Assembly: GCF_001922585.1 (NCBI RefSeq)
Contig: NZ_MRBS01000002.1
Span: 310,001 to 374,000 of the forward strand
From: Pantoea sp. 1.19
GTDB taxonomy: Bacteria; Pseudomonadota; Gammaproteobacteria; Enterobacterales; Enterobacteriaceae
Length of the DNA stretch: 64,000 bases
Reading direction: 5' to 3'
The position numbers and the translations under genes are program-made. Under the pieces are notes generated by a model. The model worked only from the letters and a program-made list of their open reading frames with translations. It was not told where the DNA came from and made no database searches. Shown one piece after another: positions 1 through 9,613 of this stretch (position 1 is its first letter; each line of letters begins with the position of its first letter).

Positions 1-178
1 CGCCGCCCTTTGCGTCCTCCACGCCAACGCATGCCTGCGCAGGTGATAAGCGCCGTTTCCATGATCCACAACAATCTCCCGGCAGACGCGCCTGGTCCCT
101 CCCGGTTTATTTGTTACAGAGATCGCTTTTCTGCTATCAAAGTAGCAATATTTATAAAACATCGTTGCAACATGTGTA

Positions 179-219
179 GAGGTCAGACCTATACTGAGCG
201 CACTGGTCTGATTTGTCAG
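179..219 (+). promoter_or_regulatory. Two putative FadR operators upstream of fadL
   Basis: Two GGTC(T/A)GA-type motifs lie in tandem at about 179-195 and 201-219, some 90-120 bp before the fadL start. They resemble FadR operator half-sites, and their spacing is like the paired FadR sites I recall at E. coli fadL. FadR represses fadL when long-chain acyl-CoA is absent. The motifs are seen directly; binding is inferred. The rest of the first 303 bases shows no convincing gene. Confidence 0.5.
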
Positions 220-303
220 TGGTACTTCAGTCCCTAGAATCCGCCGTCCATGTTACTCAATGTAACAATGTTAATAAAAAATCAGATAAATGAGGTTGTG
301 GTT

Positions 304-1623
304 ATGAACCATAAAAACCTGTTTGCAAAGTCGGCGCTCGCCGTCGCAGTGGCCATCGCTTCAACACACGTTTTCGCCGCAGGCTTCCAGCTCAACGAGT
401 TTTCCTCGATTGGCCTGGGCCGCGCCTACTCCGGTGAAGGCGCTATGGCGGATACCGCCGCCTCCGCCAGCCGCAACCCGGCCACCATGGCGCTGATGGA
501 TCGCCCCATGTTTTCCATCGGCGGGGTGTTTATCGATCCCGACGTAAACCTGGATGGCACTACCGGCTCAGGAAACAGCCTGAAGGCCGATAATATTGCC
601 CCCACCGCGTGGGTACCGAACATTCACTATGTCCAGCCGATTAACGATCAGTGGTGGGTCGGCGCCTCGGTGACCAGCAACTACGGCCTGGCTACCGAAT
701 TTAATGATGGCTACGCGGGCGGCCCCTTTGCCGGCAAAACCGATCTCACCACCGCCAACCTGAATCTTTCCACCGCCTGGCGCATGAACGAGCACCTGAG
801 TTTTGGCGTCGGCTTTGATGCGGTATATGCCAAAGCGAAAATTGAACGCTATGCCGGTGAACTGTCGCGGCTGGTGCCCGGTGCTCGCCCGGATACGCAG
901 ATTGCCCACCTGAAGGGCGATGAGTGGGGCTACGGCTGGAATGCCGGCATCCTGTATGAGGTGGATAAAGATAACCGCTTCGGTTTCACCTACCGTTCCG
1001 AAGTGAAGGTCGACTTTGATGGCGACTACCGCAGTGATATACCGCCGGCGCTGAATCCGGCCGGTCAGCGCCTCGGCCTGCCGTTCGGCACCGGTGGCCA
1101 GACGATCCCGGGGTCACTGTCGCTGCACCTGCCTGAAATGTGGGAAGTATCCGGCTTTCACAAAGTGGCACCGCAGTGGGCCGTGCACTACAGCCTGGCC
1201 TACACCAGCTGGAGCCAGTTCCAGGAGCTGAAAGCCACCGGCAACAACGGCCAGCAGCTGTTCTTTAAAGATGAAAGCTATCGTGACGCTTACCGCATCG
1301 CGCTGGGTACCACTTACTACTATGACCAGAACTGGACCTTCCGCACCGGTATTGCCTTTGATGACAGCCCGGTTCCCGCCGACAAGCGCTCCATCTCTAT
1401 CCCGGACCAGGACCGCCTGTGGCTGAGCGCCGGCGCGTCTTACGCCTTTAACGACAATGCGTCGGTAGACGTCGGCGTCTCTTATATGCACGGGCAGAAG
1501 GTCACCATTAAAGAGGGCACCGACCCGGTCGCTACCGCGCGTAACGGCTCACCGACCCCTTACACCTTCGATTCTGAAGGCAAGGCCTGGCTGTACGGCG
1601 CCAGCTTCAACTATAAATTCTGA
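304..1623 (+). CDS. fadL: Long-chain fatty acid outer-membrane transporter FadL
   Basis: FadL is a 14-stranded outer-membrane beta-barrel that takes up long-chain fatty acids for beta-oxidation. The ATG at 304 follows a purine-rich GAGG stretch and gives 439 residues, close to E. coli FadL (about 446). Residues 1-25 form a signal peptide ending in AFA-type small residues before AGFQLNEFS, the family's conserved mature N-terminus. The hatch region carries the conserved NPA motif (SRNPATMAL). The C-terminus ends in aromatic residue F (ASFNYKF), as expected for BAM-assembled barrels. An in-frame upstream ATG at 250 would only add residues before the signal peptide and is less likely. The gene is monocistronic and faces mlaA across a shared terminator. 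Confidence 0.96.
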   Translation: MNHKNLFAKSALAVAVAIASTHVFAAGFQLNEFSSIGLGRAYSGEGAMADTAASASRNPATMALMDRPMFSIGGVFIDPDVNLDGTTGSGNSLKADNIAPTAWVPNIHYVQPINDQWWVGASVTSNYGLATEFNDGYAGGPFAGKTDLTTANLNLSTAWRMNEHLSFGVGFDAVYAKAKIERYAGELSRLVPGARPDTQIAHLKGDEWGYGWNAGILYEVDKDNRFGFTYRSEVKVDFDGDYRSDIPPALNPAGQRLGLPFGTGGQTIPGSLSLHLPEMWEVSGFHKVAPQWAVHYSLAYTSWSQFQELKATGNNGQQLFFKDESYRDAYRIALGTTYYYDQNWTFRTGIAFDDSPVPADKRSISIPDQDRLWLSAGASYAFNDNASVDVGVSYMHGQKVTIKEGTDPVATARNGSPTPYTFDSEGKAWLYGASFNYKF

Positions 1624-1648
1624 TCCGCCGCGGCGGTCAGAAATAACA

Positions 1649-1676
1649 AGGGCGCCTTCCGGCGCCCTGTTCTTTT
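1649..1676. terminator. Rho-independent terminator after fadL
   Basis: An 8-bp perfect stem (AGGGCGCC/GGCGCCCT) with a TTCC loop is followed by a T-rich tract on the plus strand. It lies 26 bp past the fadL stop and touches the 3' end of mlaA, so it may serve both convergent transcripts. Confidence 0.8.
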
Positions 1677-2436
1677 ACGGTGAATCAATGTCCTTCAAAT
1701 CATCCTGAATCGCCGAAGCATTGGGATTTTCCATCGGTTTCAGCCGCCCGCCGCTGGCGAGGAAATCATGCCGCTGGAAGTACGCATTGCGCACAAACGC
1801 ATAGGGGTCGGTGCTGTTTTTCAGCATCGCATCGGAGTCCAGCAGCTGCGCGCGGGTTTCCACCCCTTCCAGCGCCCACTTAACCGGCGCCATCCACCAG
1901 TTTAACCAGCTCAGCGCCGGGTAGAGGTCGTCCGCCAGGTCACCGATATCCTCACGCGGCGTCGCACTGCCGTACGCCGGCACGACGACGTACGGACCAT
2001 AGCCTACACCCCAGGTGCCCAGCGTGCCGCCAAAACGCGGTGCTTCTTCGCGCGCCAGTTTTTCGTTCGCCATGCCCGCGACGTCGATAAAGCCACCGAG
2101 GCCGAGCACGGTGTTAAGAAAGAAGCGGTTGAAGTGCTTCATCCCGCGGTAGGGATCGCCACGCAGGAAGGAGTTAACCATTGCTGCCGGCTCTTCCAGG
2201 TTACCGAGGAAATTGCTGACGCCGGTGCGCGCCGGCATCGGCACGTAATTGCGCCAGGCGACGGCCACCGGCCGCACCACCCAGGGATCCAGCACGTTGT
2301 AGTTAAAGTCAAACATCGTGCGGTTGAAGCCCTCCAGCGGATCGCTGCGTCCCTGAGTGTCGCTGGCGTCTTTCGAGCTGGCACAGCCGACAAGCATCAG
2401 ACTTGCCAGTACCAACCCGGGCAGGCGGTATTTCAT
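1675..2436 (-). CDS. mlaA: Outer-membrane lipoprotein MlaA (VacJ)
   Basis: MlaA is the outer-membrane part of the Mla system, which removes mislocalised phospholipids from the outer leaflet and hands them to periplasmic MlaC. The 253-residue product starts with a lipoprotein signal whose lipobox LVGC places the acylated cysteine at residue 18. The family signature DPLEGFNRTMFDFN follows at about 32-45, with later conserved segments (NFLGNLEEP, RFFLNTVLG, GGTLGTWGVG). Length matches E. coli MlaA (251). The upstream neighbour is the ccm operon on the same strand, ending 36 bp before the mlaA start, which is not the E. coli arrangement. Confidence 0.95.
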   Translation of the reverse strand: MKYRLPGLVLASLMLVGCASSKDASDTQGRSDPLEGFNRTMFDFNYNVLDPWVVRPVAVAWRNYVPMPARTGVSNFLGNLEEPAAMVNSFLRGDPYRGMKHFNRFFLNTVLGLGGFIDVAGMANEKLAREEAPRFGGTLGTWGVGYGPYVVVPAYGSATPREDIGDLADDLYPALSWLNWWMAPVKWALEGVETRAQLLDSDAMLKNSTDPYAFVRNAYFQRHDFLASGGRLKPMENPNASAIQDDLKDIDSP

Positions 2437-2472
2437 AAGGTTCTCCCTGTACTGTTTTTTTGGGCTATCACT

Positions 2473-3684
2473 TCAGGGCTGGCGCTGATTCACGTTAACC
2501 TGCAGCGCCTGCGCCGGGATGAACGGCATGACGGGCGTTTCACCGTACCAGTCTCCCGGCTGCGGCGCAGCGCGGCCATCACGCGCAATGCGCGCACGCA
2601 CCTGAACCCGCGTCTGCGCCGAGAGCAGGCGTTCCGGCGTCATGGCATCGCTGTCATCCAGCGTAAGCGATAATGGAAAGTGGCTCAGCGGCAGGCGCTT
2701 AACGGCAACCGGCACGGCAGATTCACCGTCTGTCACAGAAATATACAACACTCCGCCCGCCGGTAACATGTTTTGTGCGGCGGTCGACAGCGTCACCGTC
2801 AACGGTAAGCGGCCATCGCTTTGTCCGGCCGTCGATTGGGCCGCATGCAGTGCACGCGCTACCGCCTCTCGCCGGGTGTCTCCCGCCGGCAGACGGGCCA
2901 GCATCGCCTGCCAGAGGGCGATCGCCTGCCCGGTATGCTGCAGCGCTTCGGCATTTAGCGCCGCCAGCGCCAACAGCCGCACATCGTCCGGATGCGCGTT
3001 GAGCATGTCCCGCAGCAGCAGCCCGGCCTCACGCTGGTCGCGCTCATCGCCGGCACGCGTCATTATGTCAGCATAGTCCAGCCTGACGCTTTCATTATCC
3101 GGCGCCAGCGCCATCGCGCGGCGAAAGGCCGCTTTCGCCTGCGGCCCGTCGTTCAGTACCACGGCGATGCGCCCCAAAAGTCGCCAGTCTTCAAGGCGCT
3201 CAGGATGCTGCTGCAGCGCGCTGCGCAGGCCCAGAGAAAAGCGCCTGAGCATCGCCGCATCGGGCACAACGTCGCTCCCCTGCAGCAGCTGCCGGCGCAG
3301 CGCCGGATAGTCGGCCTGCGCCTGCTGCCAGGCGCGCACCTGCGCGTAGCCGCCGGTCAGGGCGTACAGCCCGAGGCTGCCCGCCACCAGCAGCAGCATA
3401 CCGGGTAGCAGCACCGCCCGGTGAACGCACCGTTCTGCCGCCGGGGGGCGCACCGGTACATCCTGCAGCAGAGCCAGCTGCAGCTCCTGCTCCATCTGCT
3501 GACGCTGCGCAACCACGCCCTGCGCCTCCTCTTCATCCAGCTCGCGCAGGCGCTGCTGATAAAAGCGGGCATTCAGCGTCGCGCGCTGCGGGCCGATCGC
3601 CCGCGCCTGCGGGCGGCATACCCGGATCATCCCGACGCACAGCAGCGTCAGTATCGTGATGATAACCAGCCAGAACAGCATCAT
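2473..3684 (-). CDS. ccmI: Cytochrome c biogenesis protein CcmI (TPR apocytochrome chaperone)
   Basis: CcmI holds apocytochrome c for heme ligation by CcmF/CcmH. The 403-residue product has an N-terminal membrane segment (about 3-22), a cytoplasmic coiled-coil stretch rich in Q/E/R, a second membrane segment near 94-112, then TPR-like helical repeats (PERLEDWRLLGRIAVVLND, AFRRAMALAPDNESVRLDYA) and a C-terminal periplasmic domain. In E. coli this module is fused to CcmH; here the two are separate genes overlapping by ATGA (3684-3681), as in Pseudomonas, Yersinia and many others. It is the last gene of the operon. Confidence 0.9.
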   Translation of the reverse strand: MMLFWLVIITILTLLCVGMIRVCRPQARAIGPQRATLNARFYQQRLRELDEEEAQGVVAQRQQMEQELQLALLQDVPVRPPAAERCVHRAVLLPGMLLLVAGSLGLYALTGGYAQVRAWQQAQADYPALRRQLLQGSDVVPDAAMLRRFSLGLRSALQQHPERLEDWRLLGRIAVVLNDGPQAKAAFRRAMALAPDNESVRLDYADIMTRAGDERDQREAGLLLRDMLNAHPDDVRLLALAALNAEALQHTGQAIALWQAMLARLPAGDTRREAVARALHAAQSTAGQSDGRLPLTVTLSTAAQNMLPAGGVLYISVTDGESAVPVAVKRLPLSHFPLSLTLDDSDAMTPERLLSAQTRVQVRARIARDGRAAPQPGDWYGETPVMPFIPAQALQVNVNQRQP

Positions 3685-4139
3685 TGCGGTGTCCTTTTTT
3701 CCTCATCCAGTAGCTGGCGTAGCCGCTGCGCTGCCGCGGCATCCAGCACGACCGTGTCCGCCCGCCGCCGGCCGCGGCGGACAATCACTGCGCCACCCAG
3801 CACCACGCACAGCAGCGGCCCCAGCCAGAGCAACAGGGTTCCCGCGGTGAGCGGCGGATCGTAGGTCACAAAGTGGCCATACCGCGCCACCATGTAGTCC
3901 GTGATCTGCGCCGGCGTTTGCCCCTGCTGCAGCAGTTGCCAGACCTTGTGCCGCATATCGGCAGCAATCATCGCGTTAGAGTCCGCGATGCTGTTGTTCT
4001 GGCACTTCGGACAGCGCAAGGCAGCGGTCAGGATGCGGTACTGCTGCTCTTGCGCCGCCGACTGGAAGCGGAGCGTTTCAATTTCCGCGTGGGCCAGCGG
4101 CGTCAGTAGCAGCAGCAGAGTGAGCCAGATCCCCTTCAC
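3681..4139 (-). CDS. ccmH: Cytochrome c maturation protein CcmH (apocytochrome thiol reductant)
   Basis: CcmH is a membrane-anchored periplasmic thiol-disulfide protein that keeps the CXXCH motif of apocytochrome c reduced. The LRCPKCQNNS sequence is the family's LRCxxCQ redox motif. A signal/anchor helix lies at the start, and a second helix (LLLWLGPLLCVVLGGAVIV) precedes a basic tail. I chose the GTG at 4139, which overlaps the ccmG stop as GTGA and gives 152 residues starting VKGIWLTLL; an ATG at 4169 would lie inside ccmG. The E. coli homologue carries an extra C-terminal TPR domain, here the separate ccmI. Confidence 0.9.
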   Translation of the reverse strand: MKGIWLTLLLLLTPLAHAEIETLRFQSAAQEQQYRILTAALRCPKCQNNSIADSNAMIAADMRHKVWQLLQQGQTPAQITDYMVARYGHFVTYDPPLTAGTLLLWLGPLLCVVLGGAVIVRRGRRRADTVVLDAAAAQRLRQLLDEEKRTPQ

Positions 4140-4693
4140 GATCCGCTCTCCCGCTGATATTGCTGCCACAGCGGGCGCAGCTCCTGTTGCCAGACCCGCG
4201 CGTCTATCTCACCGGCGTGGCGATAGCGAATGATGCCGTGACCGTCGATCAGAAATGTCTCCGGCGCGCCATACACGCCGAGATCCAGCCCCAGCATCCC
4301 GTCGCCATCGTACAGGCTGAGCGCATAGGGATTGCCCAGCGTGTTGAGCCAGCGTACGGCCTTCTCGCGGTCATCTTTATAATTCAGCCCAACCACTCTG
4401 ACGCCCTGCTCTGCCAGACCATTCAGGTACTGATGCTCTGCCCGACAGGTGGGGCACCAGGTGGCCCAAACGTTGAGCAGAAACGGCTGACCGTTAAGCA
4501 GCATCGCCCGATCGACCGGTCTGGAAGGCGACGACAGCCCGGTCAGCGTAAAGTTTGGCAAGGGATGCCCGATCAGCGCCGACTCCAGCCGGGTAGGATC
4601 GTCCCCTCCAGCGTTGCGCAACAGCTGCCAGATCAGCGCCGCCGCCAGCAGCAGGAACAGCCCCAGCGGAATAAACAGGATCTTTTTCTTCAT
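4136..4693 (-). CDS. ccmG: Thiol:disulfide interchange protein CcmG (DsbE)
   Basis: CcmG is a periplasmic, membrane-tethered thioredoxin-like protein that takes electrons from DsbD and reduces CcmH or apocytochrome c. The ATG at 4693 overlaps the ccmF stop as ATGA and gives 185 residues, the same length as E. coli DsbE. A single N-terminal membrane anchor ([20 protein letters not shown]) is followed by a thioredoxin fold with the active site WATWCPTC and the CcmG-typical segments GLNYKDD and GAPETFLID. A longer reading from 4786 would lie entirely inside ccmF and is rejected. Confidence 0.95.
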   Translation of the reverse strand: MKKKILFIPLGLFLLLAAALIWQLLRNAGGDDPTRLESALIGHPLPNFTLTGLSSPSRPVDRAMLLNGQPFLLNVWATWCPTCRAEHQYLNGLAEQGVRVVGLNYKDDREKAVRWLNTLGNPYALSLYDGDGMLGLDLGVYGAPETFLIDGHGIIRYRHAGEIDARVWQQELRPLWQQYQRESGS

Positions 4694-6645
4694 ACTGTTC
4701 TCTTTTTGGCCGCTTTGCGGGCGCGATAGCGCGGGTCGAGAAGGCAGCACACGCCGCCCAGCGCCATCAGCAGCCCTCCGCCCCATATCCAGCGCACAAA
4801 GGGTTTATAGTAGAGGCGCACCGCCCAGCTGCCATCGTCCAGCTGCTCACCCAGCGCCGCATAAAGATCGCGGGTCAGGCCGCCGTCGATCGCCGCTTCG
4901 GTCATCATGGTGCGCGTGACGCTGTAAAAACGCTTTTCCGCACGCAGGGTGGCGATCGGTTGCCCGTCACGCGTGACCGTAAACACCCCGGCGCCGCCGA
5001 CGTAATTGGGGCCGGTCAGCTCGGTGACGCCGCGAAACGTCACGCGGTAGCCCTGTAGATCAAGGTGGTCGCCGCGGGCCATGCGCACGTCGCGCTCCAC
5101 GCTATACTGACTGCTGAAGACAATTCCCACCACGGTCACCGCCACACCCACATGCCCGAGCACCATGCCCCAGTGGCTGCGCGACAAATGACGCAGCCCG
5201 CTCCAGAACCTGTGGCGATGGGTCGCGCGCTCGTGCACCTCCAACAGCGTCAGCAGCCCCACCCACAGCGCCATGCACAGCCCCACCACGCTCATCGCGG
5301 TGATCCGATCGCCGATCAGCCACGGCAGCCATATCGCCAGCGCCAGGGTTAACAGCGCCGCCAGCAGCAACCGCTTGCGCAGTTTCTGCGGCTCATCACG
5401 CCGCCAGCGCACCAGAGGAGCAATCCCGAGCAGCAGTGCAAAGGGCGCCATCAGCCAGCTAAACAGCTGATTAAAGAAGGGCTCACCGACGGAAATCGTC
5501 CCCAGCCCCAGCTCTTTGTGCACCAGCGGCAGCAGCGTACCGAGCAGCACCACCAGCACCGCCGCCATCAGCAGCACGTTGTTACCCAGCAGAAAAGACT
5601 CGCGCGACCAGAGCGCATTTTGTATCCGACTGCGTACCTGTCCCCCGCGCAGCGCATACAGCAGCAGCGAGCCGCCGACCACCAGCACCATAAAAGCCAG
5701 AATAAACAGGCCACGCGACGGATCGGCGGCGAAGGCGTGTACGGACACCAGCACGCCGGAACGCACCAGGAAGGTGCCGAGCAGACAGAGTGAGAAGGCG
5801 GCAATCGCCAGCAGCACCGTCCAGGCTTTAAAGCTGCCGCGCTTCTCGGTCACCGCCAGCGAATGCATCAGCGCGGTTCCGGCCAGCCACGGCATGAGCG
5901 AGGCATTCTCAACCGGATCCCAGAACCACCACCCTCCCCAACCGAGCTCGTAATAGGCCCAGCCGGAACCCAACACGATCCCCACGGTGAGAAACACCCA
6001 CGCCGCCTGCGTCCACGGTCGCGACCAGCGTGCCCAGGCGGTATCCAGCTGCCCGGCAATCAGCGAGGCGATGGCAAAGGCAAACGCCACCGAAAAGCCG
6101 ACGTACCCCATATACAGCAGCGGCGGATGGACGATCAGGCCCGGATCCTGCAGCAGCGGATTAAGATCGCTCCCGTCTACCGGAAAGTCCGGCAGCGTTC
6201 GGGTAAAAGGGTTGGAGGTGACAATAATAAACAGCAGGAAACCGCTGCTGATCATCCCCATGACCGCCAGTACGCGGGCCACCGCATCCAGCGGCATCGC
6301 GCGGCTGAATATTGCCACCGCCAGCGTCCACCCGCTCAGCATCAGCAGCCACAGCAGCAGCGATCCCTCATGCGCCCCCCAGGTGGCGGCGGCGCGATAG
6401 ATCAGCGGCAGCTGACTGTTGGCATTCGCGGCCACGTAGGCCACGGTGACATCGTTAACCACCAGCGCATGCATCAATATCAAAAACGCGGCGGCCACGG
6501 CGAGAAACAGCGCGCCGCTCAGCGGCCGCGCCAGTGCCATCAGCGCCGGCAAACCGCGCTGCGCGCCCCACAGCGGATAAATGGCCAGCAGCAGTGCCAG
6601 CGCCAGCGCCAGGCAGAGCAGCCAGCTGCCCAGTTCCGGCATCAT
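4690..6645 (-). CDS. ccmF: Heme lyase subunit CcmF
   Basis: CcmF is the large polytopic inner-membrane subunit of the cytochrome c heme lyase, which attaches heme delivered by CcmE. The 651-residue product (E. coli 647) has many transmembrane segments. It carries the heme-handling tryptophan-rich WWD-type motif [19 protein letters not shown] at about 235, a histidine-rich periplasmic context, and a large soluble region near the C-terminus before the final helix ([16 protein letters not shown]). It overlaps ccmE upstream and ccmG downstream by 4 nt each, implying translational coupling. Confidence 0.97.
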   Translation of the reverse strand: MMPELGSWLLCLALALALLLAIYPLWGAQRGLPALMALARPLSGALFLAVAAAFLILMHALVVNDVTVAYVAANANSQLPLIYRAAATWGAHEGSLLLWLLMLSGWTLAVAIFSRAMPLDAVARVLAVMGMISSGFLLFIIVTSNPFTRTLPDFPVDGSDLNPLLQDPGLIVHPPLLYMGYVGFSVAFAFAIASLIAGQLDTAWARWSRPWTQAAWVFLTVGIVLGSGWAYYELGWGGWWFWDPVENASLMPWLAGTALMHSLAVTEKRGSFKAWTVLLAIAAFSLCLLGTFLVRSGVLVSVHAFAADPSRGLFILAFMVLVVGGSLLLYALRGGQVRSRIQNALWSRESFLLGNNVLLMAAVLVVLLGTLLPLVHKELGLGTISVGEPFFNQLFSWLMAPFALLLGIAPLVRWRRDEPQKLRKRLLLAALLTLALAIWLPWLIGDRITAMSVVGLCMALWVGLLTLLEVHERATHRHRFWSGLRHLSRSHWGMVLGHVGVAVTVVGIVFSSQYSVERDVRMARGDHLDLQGYRVTFRGVTELTGPNYVGGAGVFTVTRDGQPIATLRAEKRFYSVTRTMMTEAAIDGGLTRDLYAALGEQLDDGSWAVRLYYKPFVRWIWGGGLLMALGGVCCLLDPRYRARKAAKKRTV

Positions 6646-7106
6646 GTGCCACCGCCCGCGCGCGCCGGGGCCGGCTTCAGCGCTTCGCTTATCTCCGGCG
6701 GCGTGTATTTTTCATCGTGTTTCGCCAGCACCTCCTGCGCGGCTATCACGTTCCCCGGCTGCAGCACGCCCTGGGCCACCACGCCCTGCCCTTCGCGGAA
6801 CAGATCCGGCAGAATTCCGGTGTAGCTGACGGCCACGGTACCGCGGCCATCGTAGAGTTGAAAGTGCACTGCCAGGGTTGTGCTGTCGCGCCTGACGCTG
6901 CCGGGCAGCACCACGCCGCCCACCCGCAGGCGCTGACCGGGATGCGGTACCTGCTGCTCCACTCCCTTGCCATACACAATCTCACCCGGGGTGTAGAACA
7001 GATCAATATTGGCGCGCAGCGCGTACATCATTAGCCCGGTGGCCAGCCCCAGGCCGGCCAGCAGCCCCAGCCCGACCAGCAGACGAGTTTGTCGCCGCCG
7101 GTTCAT
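6642..7106 (-). CDS. ccmE: Periplasmic heme chaperone CcmE
   Basis: CcmE covalently binds heme through a histidine and passes it to CcmF. The 154-residue product has one N-terminal membrane anchor ([23 protein letters not shown]), the family start NRRRQTRL, and the [11 protein letters not shown] segment of its OB-fold. The heme-binding histidine sits in [13 protein letters not shown], with the following conserved tyrosine. The length is close to the E. coli protein (159). It overlaps ccmD and ccmF by 4 nt each. Confidence 0.96.
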   Translation of the reverse strand: MNRRRQTRLLVGLGLLAGLGLATGLMMYALRANIDLFYTPGEIVYGKGVEQQVPHPGQRLRVGGVVLPGSVRRDSTTLAVHFQLYDGRGTVAVSYTGILPDLFREGQGVVAQGVLQPGNVIAAQEVLAKHDEKYTPPEISEALKPAPARAGGGT

Positions 7107-7315
7107 CGCGGCCCCACGGCATCAGCCCGACGCTGGCGGTACTGCGCGCGCCGCTGCTGCTGACGCACGTCACGCAGTATCCGACGGCGCTGCCAAATAC
7201 CGTGACCCAGCAGCGCCGCCAGCGACAGCAGCGTCACCGCAACCGCCAGCCACACATAGCGGGCGTAGCCGCCCATCAGCCAGAAATCGTGTAGAGAGGA
7301 AAAGGCAGGGGTCAT
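7103..7315 (-). CDS. ccmD: Heme exporter accessory protein CcmD
   Basis: CcmD is a small single-pass membrane protein needed to release holo-CcmE from the CcmABCD complex. Starting at the ATG at 7315 gives 70 residues: the family motif [12 protein letters not shown], one membrane helix ([20 protein letters not shown]), then a highly basic cytoplasmic tail with many R and Q. The start overlaps the ccmC stop as ATGA, and the stop overlaps the ccmE start. The reading frame stays open upstream to 7522, but that part lies inside ccmC and is not expected to be translated. Confidence 0.93.
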   Translation of the reverse strand: MTPAFSSLHDFWLMGGYARYVWLAVAVTLLSLAALLGHGIWQRRRILRDVRQQQRRAQYRQRRADAVGPR

Positions 7316-8055
7316 GATTGAGGATCTCCTTTCGCCGCGATAGCGGCGACCCAGGGACGGTGACGTTCGCTGTACAGCAGCAGATTGCGCAGGCGCTGCA
7401 GGGTCAGGGTGATCAGCAGACAGAGAAAGCCCACTATCGCCCAACGCAGCGGCACGCGCATCGCTGGCGCAATCGCCTGCTGCAGCACGCCGGATGAACC
7501 CTGATGCAGGGTATTCCACCACGCCACCGAATAGTGAATGATCGGTAAATTGACGACGCCCACCAGAATCAGAATGCCGGCCGCGCGCCCGGCCATGCGG
7601 CGATCGTCAACGGCGTGCCACAGCGCGATCGCTCCGCCGTACAGGAACAGTAAGATCAGCTCAGAGGTGAGACGGGCATCCCAGATCCACCAGGTCCCCC
7701 ACATCGGTTTCCCCCACGCCGATCCGCTTACCAGCGCGATAACCGTGAATACCGCGCCCACTGGTGCCATCGCCGCGGCGGTCAGGTCAGCCGTTTTCCA
7801 CTGCCACACCAGCCCGACAAAGGCCGCCACCGCCATTGCCGCATAGATGCCCATCGACCACATCGCCGCCGGCACGTGCACATAAATAATGCGGTAGCTC
7901 TCTCCCTGCTGATAATCGGCGGGGGCAAACGCCAGTCCCCAGACCAGACCGATCGTCAGCGTTACCGCGCTCAGCACGGCGCACCACGGCAGCAGCCTGC
8001 CGCACAGTTGGTAAAGTCGCTCTGGCTGCGCCAGACGCTGCAGTTTTTTCCACAT
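7312..8055 (-). CDS. ccmC: Heme-handling membrane protein CcmC
   Basis: CcmC presents heme for covalent attachment to CcmE. The six-helix protein carries the WWD-type motif in MWGTWWIWDARLTSELILL and conserved stretches APADYQQG, IIYVHVPAAMWSMG and NLPIIHYSVAWWNTLHQGS. I prefer the ATG at 8055, giving MWKKLQRLAQPERLYQ, which aligns with the E. coli N-terminus and yields 247 residues (E. coli 245). An upstream ATG at 8079 would add 8 residues and cannot be excluded, because the AAAAGAG element sits directly against the 8055 ATG. Confidence 0.94.
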   Translation of the reverse strand: MWKKLQRLAQPERLYQLCGRLLPWCAVLSAVTLTIGLVWGLAFAPADYQQGESYRIIYVHVPAAMWSMGIYAAMAVAAFVGLVWQWKTADLTAAAMAPVGAVFTVIALVSGSAWGKPMWGTWWIWDARLTSELILLFLYGGAIALWHAVDDRRMAGRAAGILILVGVVNLPIIHYSVAWWNTLHQGSSGVLQQAIAPAMRVPLRWAIVGFLCLLITLTLQRLRNLLLYSERHRPWVAAIAAKGDPQS

Positions 8056-8095
8056 CTCTCTTTTGCTCACAGTCAACATCGCGATCCACGCTGCG

Positions 8096-8755
8096 CTAAT
8101 GCAGCGTCATCCGCAGCGCCGCCGCCGTGGCAAACGGGGCCAGCATTGCGCTAATCAATAACAGGGCGCCCAGCATCGCCAGATGGCCGCCGATGGGCAG
8201 CCCAAGGGCCGCCGCCTCCATCGCCGCGGTGGCAAAAATCAGCACCGGGATCGCCAGCGGCAGCATCAGCAGGCTTTGCAGTACGCCGCCGCGGCGCAGT
8301 CCCACCGTCAGGCCGCAGCCGATTGCCCCCAGCAGGCTGAGCGTTGGCGTGCCCAGCAGCAGGGTCAGCGCCATGGCCCGCCAGCCGGCGGCGTCGAGCG
8401 ACAGCAGCAGCGCCACCAGCGGCGACAGCAGCAGCAGTGGCAGGCCGCTAACCAGCCAGTGGGCCAGTACTTTGATCATCACCACCAGCGGCAGCGGCGT
8501 GGGCAGCAGCAGCAGCTGTTCCAGACTGCCGTCGGCCAGGTCGTCGCGAAACAGCCGCTCCAGCGCCAGCAGCGAAGCCAGCAGCGCCGCCACCCACACC
8601 ACGCCGGGCGCGACCCTGGCCAGCAGCGGCGGCGCCGGGCCGATGCCCAGGGCGAACAGGGTGATGACGATCAGGAAAAACCACAGCGGGTTAATCAATT
8701 CTCCGGCGTGGCGAGAGGCCAGGCACAGTTCGCGGCGCAGCAGCTCGCGCATCAT
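8096..8755 (-). CDS. ccmB: Heme exporter membrane subunit CcmB
   Basis: CcmB is the membrane permease of the CcmAB ABC complex that drives release of holo-CcmE from CcmC. The 219-residue product matches the E. coli length (220) and has about six transmembrane helices. The conserved cytoplasmic segment ALERLFRDDLADGSLEQLLLLP is characteristic of CcmB. Its start overlaps the ccmA stop as ATGA (8755-8752), and its stop is 40 bp before the chosen ccmC start, the one place in the operon where genes do not overlap. Confidence 0.95.
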   Translation of the reverse strand: MMRELLRRELCLASRHAGELINPLWFFLIVITLFALGIGPAPPLLARVAPGVVWVAALLASLLALERLFRDDLADGSLEQLLLLPTPLPLVVMIKVLAHWLVSGLPLLLLSPLVALLLSLDAAGWRAMALTLLLGTPTLSLLGAIGCGLTVGLRRGGVLQSLLMLPLAIPVLIFATAAMEAAALGLPIGGHLAMLGALLLISAMLAPFATAAALRMTLH

Positions 8756-9372
8756 ATTGTTGTCCCCTGCACCGCGAGCGTCAGCCGGCGAACCGGTTCC
8801 ATCAGCGGCGGCAAAGGCTGGTGTGAAGTGATGACCACTGCCCCTCCCTGCCGCCGGTGCGAGTTCAGCCGGGCCAGCAACCGATCGATCCCATACCGGT
8901 CCAGCGCGGTCAGCGGCTCATCCAGGATCCACACCGTCGCCCGGGTCAGCCACAGCCGCGCCAGCGCCACCCGCCGCTGCTGACCGGCGGACAAGCGCCC
9001 CGTCGGCAGCGTTTCGTAGCCGGTTAAATCCACCGCATCCAACGCCTGCAAACGCGCGGCAGCGCTGGCCTGAGGAAACCAGAAACGCAGATTCTCCAGC
9101 GGAGTCAGGCTGCACTTGACGCCGGGCTGATGCCCCAGCCACAGCAGCGCGCGATGCCAGTCCGCGCGGCAGCGGGCCAGCGGCTGCCGCTGCCAGCGCA
9201 CGTCGCCGGCGTCGGGCTGACTGAGGCCCGTTAAAATACGCAGTAAAGAGGTTTTCCCGGCGCCGTTTTCCCCCTCAACCTGCATCACATCCCCGGCGCA
9301 AAGGGTAAAACTGAGTTGGGCAAACAGCACGCGTTCATCCCGCACGCAGGTGAGATTATGGGCTTCCAGCAT
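8752..9372 (-). CDS. ccmA: Cytochrome c biogenesis ATP-binding protein CcmA
   Basis: CcmA is the ATPase of the CcmABCD complex. It shows Walker A (GENGAGKTSLLR, about 38-49), the ABC signature LSAGQQRRVALARLW, Walker B (ATVWILDEPLTALD) and the H-loop histidine (VITSHQPL). Starting at the ATG at 9372 gives 206 residues, MLEAHNLTCVRDE, matching the E. coli family (about 207). A GAAGAG ribosome-binding site lies just upstream. An alternative start at 9414 would add 14 unconserved residues. It is the first gene of the nine-gene operon ccmABCDEFGHI; no nap genes precede it. Confidence 0.94.
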   Translation of the reverse strand: MLEAHNLTCVRDERVLFAQLSFTLCAGDVMQVEGENGAGKTSLLRILTGLSQPDAGDVRWQRQPLARCRADWHRALLWLGHQPGVKCSLTPLENLRFWFPQASAAARLQALDAVDLTGYETLPTGRLSAGQQRRVALARLWLTRATVWILDEPLTALDRYGIDRLLARLNSHRRQGGAVVITSHQPLPPLMEPVRRLTLAVQGTTI

Positions 9373-9613
9373 CAGACTCTTCAGAATGGCAAGATTGGAA
9401 CCCGAGTCTACCACAGCCCCTTATGCCCTGCCGAAAGTCACCGCACGTTATCACCCTGATAAATTGCGTACTATCGCAGCAGCGCCGCCGCATTTTGCCG
9501 ATGAAATGACCAAGTTTTAACTTTTGTTACATTTAGTCGATCCCGGCGACACATTCCCCATCCGCCGATCGCCGTCTATGCTTAAACAGCAACCGTGATC
9601 ACTGGGGAACCCT

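Noticed and set aside
5863-6825. 320-codon plus-strand open frame antisense to ccmF
   Set aside because: H/Q/R-rich shadow of ccmF codon bias, with no ribosome-binding site or domain.
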